Shown in pieces: positions 19,882-31,291 of a stretch of 64,000 bases of DNA. Each line of letters begins with the position of its first letter. Position 1 is the stretch's first letter. The notes under the pieces were generated by a model. The model was not told the DNA's origin. It saw nothing but the letters and a program-made list of their open reading frames with translations, and did not search any database. The stretch is from Tigriopus japonicus (lineage: Eukaryota; Arthropoda; Copepoda; Harpacticoida; Harpacticidae): positions 1,631,753 to 1,695,752 of the forward strand of contig CM021321.1 of assembly GCA_010645155.1 (NCBI GenBank), read 5' to 3'. The position numbers and the translations under genes were made by a program.

Positions 19882-22800
19882 CTTACAGAAGAGGATGGGA
19901 CGACAGATGTTTGTTGTTGTTTTTGAGAGCCCAATGAGGCCCTATGGACTGAACGATAGGCAAGTGTTATGGACTCAATATTCAATATTTCATAATAAAT
20001 CAGTGAATAAATTGTCTAGACATCATTCTAGTTTGTGTGTCTGTCTCTTAGTGATAATTAAATGCACCCCATTTGTGGGTAAATCACGTTCACCACTCAT
20101 CATCAACCCTATTTAACTTATCCTGAAATACCAATGGTTTCAGATTATAAGTACCTAACAACACCATCAAAGTGAAGATTATAGTGCTCCATGAAGATGA
20201 TCTGTTCTTTACTGCATTCTGCATGAATAATCATTCAGAGGGAATCATCAACAACTCAAATATAAGTTGGCGAAAAATTTGTTCAATCTCGTGCTTCCTC
20301 TCAGTTTGGCCTGTCAAAATGTTGATATTTTGCATCTACTGGATTTCAAGCATTTCAGACGATAAATACTGACTAAAAATGATGTTTTTATGTAGAAGAG
20401 TGTGGATACTGTGGCTGTGAGTTTCATTGTTAATAACATGGCCCATGTACCCCTGAAAGGGAGTACACTTAACCTCTTTTTCCCCAATACGTAGGAGGGT
20501 CCAAAATTCAACAAGTCAAAGTGTTTCTCCCATGTTAAAAACCCGAGAGCCTGTATCCTAACCACCTCATTTGTGAAAATTTGGCCTAAATATATGCTTT
20601 TCTTGTACACTACCAATGACTTTTTGTAAAAATCTAAATTTTAATTAGCTATTAAGAAAAAAGAAACACCATTCATTCAATAAGCATGGCAGAAATATAT
20701 TAACCAGAGGCACTGAACGGGTACAAAGCAAAAGCAAACAGCATAAGCATGATAAATTGAAAGTAAAAATGAAATTTAGGCACACAATTTCATATCAAGA
20801 AAGATTGAGCAATAATGCTATCCAAGATTCACAAACGAAATGAAGATTTCAGAGTATGACAGCTAAATAAAAAGTGAAGCATAAAGCAATGATTTTCTTG
20901 AAGATGGTAGCAGAAATGTGGATCAAATAACAAAATTTTGTAATCAAATCCCACCACAGTATCAATTTGGTTGGAAGCAGATATACATGGATCGTATTTG
21001 CCAAAGGACAACCAAGTTCATCACCAAGAATTCTGGTAGACAGGACTTTAGTAGATTGGTAATATTGGGTATATTTTGGTAGCTTGAAAGTATTCTGATT
21101 GGTTTTAGTCCTTGACCCTGAATTCTACACTTTTCTGAATTCTTCTTGATCTTTTGTGTACTTGGAGTTTTTACAACCCAAAGATGGAGAGCACTCTTGG
21201 TTATTGTTCGTCAATGGATAATGAACCAAGGTAGGAAGGCGAGAGTAAAAATAGTCCAATTGGAAGTTCTTCTCAACATTTGCTTCTCTGTTAATTTTCT
21301 GAGTCCTTGTTTAAGATAAGGAAACATTGGCCACGGCAATTTAAGTTAGGGAAAAGTATTGAATCTTCATAGTGCTCGAAACATTTTTGACCGAGATGTG
21401 TTGAGATTGTAAATCACTAGAAGTAACGTAGCATATGGCTGAATATGTTACATTCATAACAACACATGGGTATGATTAGGGTTTCAAAATTTCCAGCAAA
21501 ACATTGTTAGGTAAACGTGTTTTGTTCAATATTTCTCACTTTTATAATCAATTCACAATTCAAAATGTTGATGCCAATTTACTAATTTTAAATATGAGGC
21601 ATCCAAATTGATCAGAATGATGAAACAAAGATATCCAAAGATATCCGGCAAAACAATTTTAATCATTTTATTACGTTTTCAAAAACTTGCTATATTCACT
21701 TTTTTTGATGTCCATTGCTGTTACTTAAATTGTTATTTTCTCGGCTTTTTGGCCAATTCAATTTAATTTCAAGGTTCTTTTTATGCCATTTTTGTCTCTC
21801 AACTTGTCATCTGTTCAAGGTCAATTAAAACTTTGCGTGGCTTTGAGATTCTACGAATTTGTCAGAAATTTGAAACCCAAATAATGTTTGTCTGTAACTG
21901 TAATCTCAATGCTTTGAGATTTTCCTATTGATTGCCTTTGTACAGGCATGTAGCAATATGCATTTCCACTGAATGCCATCACTGGCTCAAACGGAAAAAA
22001 TTGGCACTGAAGACTGAGAACTGGCAACATTGCACTGAATTCTTTCTTTGATCCTTGATCACTACTGGCAAAACAAAGACGAGTCACGTACGTACATATT
22101 GAAATCAAGACTGTCTCAAGTCTTGAGGATTGTGAGCCCTCCCAGAATGGCCAAAGGGGTGAAAATGGCTCATCATATCACTAACACAAATTCAAAGGTT
22201 TGTCTAATTTTGAAATTCACTCGTTTGTTTGGCTAGTGCTTATGGGAAAAGAAGAATGCTGACTGACTGGGAATGAGTAGAGACGCTAGGAATGAGTAGC
22301 AGCCCGTGAGTAGACTGCCTCATGTCCCGTTTTGAGCAGAAAGAACGAGTTTTTAAATCATGAAAGCCGTAGGAGTCAATCAAAATGAAGGGAAGGGTTT
22401 TGGACCCTCCTGTGTATAAACCAAAAGGGGATCGGGCGAAGTTACATGTACTCCCTTTCAGGGGTACTTGCATGGCCACAGTTTACCAAAAAGACGCCCA
22501 ATTTTCATGAAACTTGATCTGAGTATAATTGAATCCGTTGTTTGAAGTTGGTATTATTATATGCAAGTTATACATGCGTTTAATTGCGATCCATTCTTAG
22601 TTTTGTGCGAGACATTGGTCTGAAGTAGCTCAGTTTTGACTAAGTCCTGAGAACAGTAAGCATTATTATTAAATAAATGGCAGGAAAAGGAGCGCTATCT
22701 AATGCTGCAACAATGTTCTGAAGTGATGTTTTCTATCAAACACCTTTTTCTATCGTCTTTCGGCAATTTCGTTCAAATTCAGTGAAGAGCCGCACCATTT

Positions 22801-23169
22801 TAAGGGCCTCATTGGGCTTCGCGTCAGCTGAAGTTCGCGTCCTGTGGTGAGAGGTTCCTGGAGAAGCCAAGCGTGGACAGAGAGGGTTACAACTGACCAG
22901 AACAAAGATGAAATAATTTTGAACAGAATCAAAAGAAATTGTGGCTTGTGTATTATAATCAAAGTCAGTACTTGGCATAGGTAAATGCGCAACAGAAATT
23001 TCCTCATTTAGTAACAAAATTCATCCCACTATTAAGATGGCATATTGCAAAAGAAATATTCTTGTCATGTAGTAATGGGTCACAGATTGTTTGTCCCTGC
23101 TTTTTTCCTCCATGGTCTAGCGTCAGCACGCCGTTTTTGGTGGGAAATTTGAACCACTTCATTTGCCCT
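19882..23169. other. AT-rich gene-free region
   Basis: No gene is supported on either strand over about 3.3 kb; open frames are all under 100 codons and random-looking. A partial inverted repeat pairs about 20436-20510 with about 22400-22480; both carry TACCCCTGAAAGGGAGTACA and GGAGGGTCCAAAA. It may be what is left of a 2-kb element. Confidence 0.4.
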
Positions 23170-23268
23170 ATGGATTAGTCCAACCTAGAGACTTTTTCTT
23201 TCCGCTGGGGCCAACTTCCTTCCCTCCATAGTAGTAAAATGAGCTAGTGCTTTGTTTCAAACATGTCT

Positions 23269-23525
23269 ACGAAGGCTTGCAGACGGCCTATCACACAAAT
23301 GAGCACAAAGGCTTGCAGTTGGCCTATCCCACAAATGAGCACAAAGGCTTGCAGATGGCCTATAAAACAAATGAGCACAAAGGCTTGAAGATGGCCTATC
23401 AAACAAATGAGCACAAAGGCTTGAAGATGGCCTATCACACAAATGAGCACAAAGGCTTGCAGATGGCCTTTCACACAAATGAGCACAAAGGCTTGCAGAT
23501 GGCCTTTCACACAAATGAGCACAAA
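23269..23525 (+). repeat. 36-bp minisatellite, 7 units
   Basis: Seven tandem units of CAAATGAGCACAAAGGCTTG plus GCAGATGGCCTATCAC, in frame as a 12-residue repeat (GLQMAYHTNEHK) and also open on the minus strand. It lies in the left arm of the 2.1-kb inverted-repeat element. The matching place in the right arm (about 25121-25160) has a single diverged unit. The repeat frame is probably incidental. Confidence 0.9.
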
Positions 23526-24286
23526 GTTCAACGTCTAAGAGGTAGATATATGCAGTGTAAGGACCATTTTGAAGATTTACTGTCAAAATATTAAATAATT
23601 AATGATTTAACTCACTTTTCTCCCGGTTTTAGAACAACTTACATGAGGATAGGATTCCGGTCAGGCATGGTTCCAGATAGTTCCCATAATAATCAAAGTG
23701 AACAAAGGGATAAAGAAGTGGGTAAACTTACAGATGTTCATGTCAAAGAAGTGTCTTCAGAACACTAGCAATGGTGGCTTTATCATGAAGCTTTTAACAA
23801 GCCAAACAAGAGGGAAGTGCAAGAGACAAAAACACAACAAATAGGAGTCTTTGACCAAAAAATATCCATGGAAGGGCTTCAATCCATCTTATTTTATAAT
23901 CCAATGGCTAAATCAATCTTTATGTGCATGTTCTATGTAAATTGATTGCAAAATCGACTTTTGTTATTACTTGACCTTCCTCATTGATGGTGGCGATAAC
24001 AATGGCAAACATTAGAAGCTTCAAAAAAGCCAAACAACCTTACTGTGTCGGTGCTTCTAAAACTTCGTTGTTTTCAATTTGTACCAAATAGGACTTTGAT
24101 GCAGAACATAGGATGTGAAAAGAACTGTTTAATAATGTAAAAAGTAACATTTTTTTACATTTTGATAATGTTGATAGTTTGTGAACTACCCTTTATTCAA
24201 GATTTCCTGCATGTCATAAGAAACATTTGACATCCATCAGAATCTTTTTGAAATCAGCAAGACATTTTGAAAAGTTGATAGGCAAC

Positions 24287-24355
24287 TGTCTTAGCCTCCA
24301 TGCAAGTTGTCCAGAAATTTCTCCTGCTAAGGACAACTTGCATGGAGGGTTAGAC
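24287..24355. repeat. Hairpin with 18-bp perfect stem
   Basis: CCTCCATGCAAGTTGTCC at 24295-24312 pairs exactly with GGACAACTTGCATGGAGG at 24331-24348, across an 18-base loop. Pairing extends outward with two mismatches (GTCTTAG against TTAGAC). The stem resembles CATGTAAGTTGTTCC in the arms of the surrounding element, so it may derive from an internal duplication. Confidence 0.8.
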
Positions 24356-25287
24356 AATAGCCCTTCAAGTTTTCAAAATATCAATTTGATTTACAGAAGT
24401 ATTTTGAAGGGTAACAAATATTTCCAATATAATAGGGTATTTCGAATAAAAGGTATTTCAACAAGTCTTTCCATTTTTTAATTCTGCATCATACCTCTAT
24501 TGGTGCAAATTCAACACAAGATGCAATGGGACTTATTTTTAATGTTGTAAACAAATATTAGTGGTACTTTTTGGCAATTCATAGGCATCATCTGGATTTT
24601 TGTTTGTTCAATATTTGCTTGTTTTGTTTTGATTTTCTGTACATCTTTAGTTGCAATGAATCAGCATTTTTTCAATTGCTGCTTATTCCTTGGGGTGTTG
24701 CATATTTTTTAAGTACTTATTCATCCATTGTGCTTGTCCAAATTAATCCGTATGGTGCATATTACTAACTGAATTGATTTTATGGAATGGTTCTTTGTTT
24801 CTTGTGGTCAAAAGCAACAAAATCATTGAAAAAGCAACATTTAGCACATGAAAACATCAATGAAGACCATTTTCACTTACTTTATTGTGAAATTTCACTC
24901 AAAGCTCTTGCAAACTATGTAATATGTGAAAAAACTATGTAAAATGTGATGTGCTATGTGCTCTATGTGAACTATCTGGCAGTATGGCTGACTGGCATCC
25001 TACCCTCATGTAAGTTGTTCCAAAACCAGGAGAAAAGTGTGTTAAATTACTCATTATTTTGACAATAATTCTTCAAAATGATTCTTTCACGGCATATATC
25101 TACCTCTTGAACGTTAAAATTTGTGATCATTTTTGCGATAAGCCATCTGCAAGCCTCCGTAGACATGTTTGAAACAAAGCACTCGCTCATTTTATTACTA
25201 TGGAGACAAGGAAGTTGTTCCCAGCGGAAAGAAAATAAAGTTGTCACAAAACTGGGCCGGACTAATCCATTCCTGTATCCTATACAC

Positions 25288-25480
25288 CAGGGGTCGGCAA
25301 CCGGTGGGCCGCGGCCCAAATGTAGGCCCAGGTGTGGTCGTTGGTGGGACCAGGAGCTATGGAGAAAGTCCAAAATAGTGGGCCCAAGCGCCATCCATAG
25401 TACTGTACTCGTGGGCCCAAAGCTCTTTGACCGCTAATTTGTGGGCCCCTGAACCTACCAATGCCTGTTTGATGGGCTCC
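25288..25480. mobile_element. hAT-like terminal fragment (CAGGGGTCGGCAACC), copy 1
   Basis: Starts CAGGGGTCGGCAACCGGTGG, followed by GCCGCGGCCC, a terminal pattern well known from hAT transposons. The GGGCCC-rich body (AGGAGCTATGG, AATAGTGGGCCC) recurs at 26616-26735. The other end and a target duplication were not found. Confidence 0.6.
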
Positions 25481-26615
25481 TGACAACACGAATCAAATTT
25501 CGTGGGACTCCGTCTCCACCTTCCCCTCATTTACTCTCTCGTTTCCGAGCCGTGTTGACGAGGGTTGAATAACCCAAGACACATTCATTTAAACTCATTT
25601 CATACTTAAACATCTCTTTCATTTTATCCAGTAAAGGTCCTAACCACCTAATCTCAAGTTATTTTACTGTTGACAAGAAGAACCCACCCACCAATCGATT
25701 ATGGACCCCATCACTGACCAGGAACTGCACATTTTGACCCCAACAGTTAAGGTCTAAATAGGATTTCTCCCGACATCTTCATTCCGATCCTACGGGGTTC
25801 GAACTTAGTACACCGTCTGGGGAAGCACTTATGCTCAATCATTTCAACAACAACTGTCATCATCATTACAACTGAGTTTTTGACGAAATGTGACACATTT
25901 ATAACTAGATTTTTTCGCAATGAACAGCATCTTTGGCATTTTAGTCTCAATCACTTATATCGTGTGGGAAATGATTCTAATTATAATTCTACACGCACCT
26001 TCGCAGGAAATTCTCAGTGTTTTTTTTATTCTAGAATAATTTGAGAAAAGAAAAACAATGCTCCTTAAGGAAGCCAAAGGTTATAAAAAGTAAACCTACG
26101 ATAAAAAAATTGCACAGAATTGAGACATAAATTTGGCCAAATGTGATACTTTAATGTCAATAAATGACAGTTTAAGGTCAGACGACAACAATTTTAGCGA
26201 ATCGAGTGCAACGTTTAACAAATTTACACCTTTAGGGCTAAAAAACTGCAACTTTATGTCAAAAAACAGCAATTTCATCACAGCCCTATTTATAACATAT
26301 CCCATCATTAAAATCCTCAAGTCAAGTGGTAAGCACAATTTTGAGGGACAAAGTAGGGGCATTTAGTGCAAAGAAAGAGAAAAAAACCGTGGTTATACGT
26401 TTTACCGCGTTCTTAAATGTTATCTCTCAATTCAATTCTAGTTCGACACTTTCGCGTGGACTGTTCTTCTCGACTTATTGCGTCATATTAGTTCTTTCTT
26501 CAACTAACATGAAAACAGGTTTTTCTGGTTAAAATCAGCTCCCGCTCATCCTTGCTCCCTATTCAGGGTACCCAACTTCCGCACCAACAACCTGAAAACC
26601 CCGTCCGGCCGGGAT
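25481..26615. other. Non-coding, no gene seen
   Basis: AT-rich; short open frames only. No supported feature. Confidence 0.35.
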
Positions 26616-26735
26616 CAAAGCAACCCTGTGTGGGCCTGGGCCCACATGTGGATGCAAGGGTGGTTTTGGTTGGGCCCAGGAGCTATGGGGAATGTCCTAA
26701 ATAGTGGGCCCAGACAGGAACCCCTGAAAGGGGTG
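26616..26735. repeat. hAT-like fragment, copy 2
   Basis: Shares GGAGCTATGGGGAATGTCCT-type sequence and AATAGTGGGCCC with 25288-25480. It ends close to the assembly gap, which may hide the rest of the element. Confidence 0.55.
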
Positions 26736-26801
26736 GACACGAACTCCGATTTTTGAAAAAATGGTATGAGGCCGAGGCTATATTTTGACACGACGTCATT
26801 T

Positions 26802-27285
26802 NNNNNNNNNNNNNNNNNNNNNNNNNNNNNNNNNNNNNNNNNNNNNNNNNNNNNNNNNNNNNNNNNNNNNNNNNNNNNNNNNNNNNNNNNNNNNNNNNNN
26901 NNNNNNNNNNNNNNNNNNNNNNNNNNNNNNNNNNNNNNNNNNNNNNNNNNNNNNNNNNNNNNNNNNNNNNNNNNNNNNNNNNNNNNNNNNNNNNNNNNNN
27001 NNNNNNNNNNNNNNNNNNNNNNNNNNNNNNNNNNNNNNNNNNNNNNNNNNNNNNNNNNNNNNNNNNNNNNNNNNNNNNNNNNNNNNNNNNNNNNNNNNNN
27101 NNNNNNNNNNNNNNNNNNNNNNNNNNNNNNNNNNNNNNNNNNNNNNNNNNNNNNNNNNNNNNNNNNNNNNNNNNNNNNNNNNNNNNNNNNNNNNNNNNNN
27201 NNNNNNNNNNNNNNNNNNNNNNNNNNNNNNNNNNNNNNNNNNNNNNNNNNNNNNNNNNNNNNNNNNNNNNNNNNNNNNNNNNNNN
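26802..27285. other. Assembly gap (484 N)
   Basis: A run of N bases. Open frames drawn through it are meaningless. Confidence 1.
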
Positions 27286-28128
27286 GGATTTTAGTCCTCA
27301 TAACATTGAGGAAAATACGAAGATGGAATCTTGCTTCACCCATTAGTCCAACTTCAGTGAAACAATGCTAAACAGAGGTATCCGTGGTGGTATCTGGAGT
27401 GTTACTCCTCTCACATCCTCTTCAACACCTCCACAACGCAGGAACCATTTCCATAGGAAAATGAAAGAACAAGAATGGTCTCACTTTGAAACAAGATGGA
27501 GTCCAAGTCGGAGATGTTGTTAGCTAAAACTATTAAAGGGCACTTTTGACGGTTCTGGATCAGATGAGCCATCTGATCCGGATTGAAAAAAGAACAAAGG
27601 CAATTTTGTCCTTGAGACAAAATGAGTGGAAAACATGAGGATAAAATCCTTGATTGTTGATTTGATTGAAAATTTTTCAAGTCTTGGGGATCAAGAAGGT
27701 CAGGACCACGCAGGACTGGGGCTAAGGGTCCTTGAGGACCAGAGGATCATATCGTATGATTTCAGGGATAGGCTCTACAGGTTTGATAAAGTTTGATTGA
27801 TCTTCTTAGATCCCCTTGTCCAGGAATTAACAATCAGATTAATTGAAAAAATCCACACAATTCAATCTTGATGGGAACATTTCATTCTAAAGACTTTGAG
27901 AGGTCCATGTAACCCGGGTTAGACTGTCAGATCACCAATTTGGGCTGACTGACTCGAAAGGCAGATCAAAATATTTAGCCCATCCATTGCTAGTAGGTCC
28001 ACTTGATAGGTTTCAAAGTCATCTTAATTTGTTCTTCATTTGATCGAATTCTTGACACTAAGGACTTCTTCTTTCTTTGTTCTATATGCACCTTAATCCG
28101 AACGCAAATTCCTCTTGACAAGAGACTA
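27286..28128. other. Non-coding, no gene seen
   Basis: An 89-codon minus-strand frame at 27411-27680 has no recognisable domain and no supporting context. Confidence 0.35.
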
Positions 28129-28583
28129 AGAACCAAATTTCCCCCCACATACCCTCATCCGGATCAAAACGGGGAGTTTTATCGCACTCATCCATCACAC
28201 AACTTGAACAACTTAAGAATATCTTACCTGTCCTTAGTATCCTGAACTAAAAGACACAACCATACAATAAAAGAAATTCGATAATGGACCATCATTTATA
28301 GAACATTAAGTTATGCCAAGGTGACACAACATTTAACAACCTTGATTTCATACAAAGTTTGGCAATCAAGTTCAGGATAATACCTTAAATATTGATGGGT
28401 GGGTTCAATTGTAAGTTCAAGATACTAATAAGACGTTCAAGTCGGATGATAGATGAGCTCGGAAAAAAATGTTATTTTGTTGTTGATAATTTAAGGAATC
28501 GTAAGATATTCTTTGTTGTTCAAGTTGTGTATTGGATGTGCTTAAAAAACTCCCCGTTTTGGTACGGGCGAAAGTTGGTTCTT
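28129..28583. repeat. Inverted repeat pair of about 85-100 bp
   Basis: 28129-28227 and 28501-28583 are inverted copies. Shared blocks are AAGAACCAA, CAAAACGGGGAGTTTT, ACACAACTTGAACAAC and AAGAATATCTTAC. The 270 bp between them is AT-rich and non-coding. Probably a decayed foldback element; no target duplication seen. Confidence 0.6.
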
Positions 28584-29001
28584 CACTTCTAAAAGATTGT
28601 AGCAGGTAACCTGGTCATCAAATTTCATTTGATCACTCAATTGTCTTCTTGAAGAAAAGACACCTTGCGGGTTCATTCGCACTTGTGACTAATGAATTTG
28701 CCCTCCATGATATGATCATTTATTCACTCTTTCATTCACACGTTCATGTCTGAACTTGTCTTCAAAACACCAACATCGGACTGATTTTGGGACGTGGGAT
28801 TGACCTTTATCAAGGCTAGGACTTGGCTGGACTTGCTTGAAACACAGGGAACACCGATTGGCGCACTATCTTTTGGAATTTTGGTCGATTTCCGTTTGAT
28901 TTTCCGCTCCCAACATGGCCGTTAGTACTTCTTGTTTACGAACTCTCGGCCTCATACCGGAGGTTGCGTGCCGGAGAAATTCCGCGAGTTCGCATCCAGT
29001 A

Positions 29002-29223
29002 TATTGAGTCCTTCAAGCGCAACCAGTGAAATGGAAATCACGTGCAACCTTTGAGCTTTGATGCACAAAATTTCTGTTCTAATGTGTCCAATATACCTTT
29101 AGAAGCTCGAAAATGGGTCACATGTTTGTGTCAGGGTGCAATTTCTGGAGCTGTATAACTAAGGTGACCTCCCAGTCTTATGTACTGTGACCTCGCAGTC
29201 AGCTGCTCCTTAAAGGACCCAAT
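29002..29223 (-). mobile_element. Non-autonomous inverted-repeat element, family A, copy 3
   Basis: About 220 bp in reverse orientation. It contains the reverse of GCACGTGCAACC-type sequence near one end and GACCTCCCAGTCTTATGTAC near the other. The ends read ATTGGGTCCTTTAAGG and ATTGAGTCCTTCAAGC on their own strands, inverted repeats like those of copies 1 and 2. Confidence 0.78.
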
Positions 29224-29279
29224 AGGTTATCCCTGGTCTAACAGACGTCGGAAATAATGATAGAAGGTTACATTTTCGG

Positions 29280-29607
29280 TAGTGATGGACCGAAAGCGCT
29301 TTCGGCCGAAATTTCGGTTTCGGTTTCGGTTATGCCTACCGAAACCGAAAGCAGATATGCACTATAAAGGACGGAGTTTGACAACAAAATCGAAAAAAAT
29401 TCGTCCAAAAACCACTGAAATTCAAGTTTCCCGATTTTTCAAAATCTACGCCCTACGCAACATCGAACACATGAGCAATTTAATTTTTAAGGTGGATTTT
29501 GCATTTACACAATTTTGTAGTCAGCTGCTTTCGGTTTCGGTTTCGGTTAAGCCCTCTTCCGGCCGAAACTTTCGGTTTCGGTTATGAGCCCTTTCGGTCC
29601 ATCACTA
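29280..29607. mobile_element. hAT-like miniature element with TTTCGG-rich ends
   Basis: 328 bp. Both ends read TAGTGATGGACCGAAAG exactly on their own strand. The element is flanked by the exact 8-bp direct repeat ATTTTCGG (29272-29279, 29608-29615). Sub-terminal regions are tandem TTTCGG hexamers in both orientations. There is no coding capacity. The TAGTG start fits the hAT rule. Confidence 0.9.
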
Positions 29608-29738
29608 ATTTTCGGAAAGGGCAAGTTATGTTGTTCTCTAAACGAGTTCAAGGAAATGGGGAAATATGAGTTTGTATTGATAATTTCGTAATAGAAGTTG
29701 CAAAATAATCAATTACATTTAGATTGTCAAGTTGCTGT

Positions 29739-30520
29739 CTATGCCACCTCGCTCAGGACCTTGTCGATATTGGCTTGAAGGCTGCCCAACTTCGCTTGAA
29801 GATCCTCAATTTCGGCGGTAATTCGGTCCTCATTTAGACCTTCCATCACTCTACTTGCTTCCACATCTCCACTTGATAGGGGAAGAATGTCGTCGTGCCC
29901 TGCATTAGAGTGCTTTACTCTCTGATTATTGGCCTCAGATTCGAAATTGTTTGAAGCTAAGAGTTGATCGATATTATCCATGTCATCATTGCGGTTCACT
30001 GTGCCGGTGGCTTGACTACTTTGTATGCCGTCTATTTGTGAGTTAGAACCAAAGGTACTCTTGGATCGTTGGAACTCATCATCCCCCAGATTTAACCCAA
30101 GGTCCTCAGACCTATGTCTGGGATTTAAGAAGTCGTCCATCCCCTCATTATCTTGTTCGTCATTCATGGAGGACCCAGGAGTGTTCATCAATCTGCCATG
30201 TCCAGGGGACATGTTGCCAAACCCTCTTGTTCCCGACTCATCAAACTGACCAACTTTAATTGGGCGCGATGAGTCGCTCAAACTACCATCCGATAGAGAA
30301 GTCGCAAGTTGAGGTTCAGAGAATTCCGACAGATCCGAATTAGTTTCGGACTTGAGAGCTAGAGGAACAGGATCTAAATTTACGCCAAGGCCTGGAGAGA
30401 CAAAGCAGGTGTTTCTAACTCACCTTGAGTTAACTGTAACTCTTGAGAAGAAGGTGCCCCTTGGATGAAAGTAAATGTTAAGACGAAAATGAGGGTCACA
30501 ATTAGCCGAAAACTAGACAT
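29739..30520 (-). CDS. Secreted acidic protein of unknown function
   Basis: Two exons on the minus strand, 30424-30520 and 29739-30391, with a 32-bp apparent intron (GT-AG, frame kept), giving 249 residues. Such a short intron is unusual, so the junction needs RNA support. The start MSSFRLIVTLIFVLTFTFIQG is a clear signal peptide, with the mature part beginning about APSSQE. The body is acidic, Ser/Asn/Asp-rich and of low complexity (GMDDFLNPRHRSEDLGLNLG). The last 30 residues (ITAEIEDLQAKLGSLQANID) form a short coiled coil. I do not recognise the family. A secreted matrix or cuticle-associated role would be a guess. Confidence 0.6.
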
Positions 30521-30691
30521 TCTATCACCTCGTCTCTCAACAAGAGACTCAGCAACTGCTTTGAATTTTGTCCTATCGCTGGGACTTAAATTATGAAGGC
30601 AATCTCAGTTCAGAATGTAATACGATCATCAGAGGAAAGAAACCTTTCTAAATTATGAACAGAAATGTCTCCTTGCTTCGCGGGAATTTGC

Positions 30692-31291
30692 CTATTCCTT
30701 TTTATTGTCGTTTTTTATTTTGGAATTTGGACACTTGAGACAGAATTCTTGAATAAAATTGTACTGTTTTACGCTTTGAATTGTCCTGGGCCCGCGAAGT
30801 CCCCGGAGGTAGGCAATCACATCATCACGAGACATCTCAGGACATTGAAGAATGACTACACAAGCTGCCACTAATCCAGCTCGGCCAAACCCTCCAAAGC
30901 AATGTACAAGTAACTTCTTGCCTTTAGTCAAGGCCTCTTGAATCCACAAGATCAATTTTGAGGCCTGATCTTGCCCAGGGATCAATCCGTCTTCAATGGG
31001 GCAATGATAGATATCAAATCCATTCTCCTTGTACTTGGACAGCAACTTTGAGACCTTATATCGCCTCATTTCATAAAGAGTAACTAGAGGAACAATACAA
31101 TCGATACCTTCTTCTTTTAGGACCTCGAGGTCATCCTCCAGTTGTCGCCGAGTCTCCCTATACTTAGCCCCTGGTAATCCTGAGATGAGCAAAACCCCGG
31201 TCTCGGATGCCTTGGGAATGATTTGGAACTTGAACTTGGGAGGAGGAGGTTGATCCTGATCCAAATCATCTTCATCACTTGAATCAAACAT
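30692..31291 (-). CDS. CDKN3: CDKN3-like (KAP) cyclin-dependent kinase phosphatase
   Basis: Intronless, 199 residues (human KAP 212). The family dephosphorylates the activating threonine of CDK2 when cyclin is absent. The dual-specificity phosphatase signature is present as HCFGGFGRAG, a complete C-x5-R P-loop, and a general-acid region lies in PIEDGLIPG. The N-terminus MFDSSDEDDLDQDQPPPPKF matches the acidic KAP head. KAP members usually read HCYGGLGRS here; Ala after the Arg is a mild change. It is head to head with THYN1, with about 460 bp between the start codons. Confidence 0.82.
   Translation of the reverse strand: MFDSSDEDDLDQDQPPPPKFKFQIIPKASETGVLLISGLPGAKYRETRRQLEDDLEVLKEEGIDCIVPLVTLYEMRRYKVSKLLSKYKENGFDIYHCPIEDGLIPGQDQASKLILWIQEALTKGKKLLVHCFGGFGRAGLVAACVVILQCPEMSRDDVIAYLRGLRGPRTIQSVKQYNFIQEFCLKCPNSKIKNDNKKE

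Larger units (their letters stand above)
23170..25270. mobile_element. 2.1-kb element with long inverted arms, unequal because of a minisatellite
   Basis: The left arm (23170-about 23692) and right arm (about 24966-25270) are inverted copies. Both contain ATGGATTAGTCC at the edge, CTTTCCGCTGGG, GTTTCAAACATGTCTACG, AAGAGGTAGATATATGC and AACAACTTACATGAGG. The right arm is about 305 bp and the left about 523 bp. The difference equals six extra 36-bp units in the left arm. The interior (23693-24965) is AT-rich and non-coding. I found no convincing target-site duplication, so the superfamily is unknown. Confidence 0.75.

Noticed and set aside
23269..23525. Regular repeats resembling a CRISPR array
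   Set aside because: Units are contiguous with no spacers, and the genome is animal.
23247..23594. 115-residue plus-strand frame and two minus-strand frames of 12-residue repeats
   Set aside because: They follow the 36-bp minisatellite inside a transposon arm; the other arm lacks the expansion, so it is not a conserved protein.
25785..25830. GGGGTTCGAAC on the plus strand as a tRNA-like B box
   Set aside because: No cloverleaf can be drawn and no second copy was seen.
26615..27371. Long open frames across 26.6-27.4 kb
   Set aside because: They run through the N gap and have no real sequence behind them.
27411..27680. 89-codon minus-strand frame
   Set aside because: No domain, no splice partners, isolated in repeat-rich DNA.
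29282..29587. TTTCGG hexamer arrays as interstitial telomere repeats
   Set aside because: They are in both orientations and lie within the defined ends and target duplication of a hAT-like element, so they belong to the transposon.
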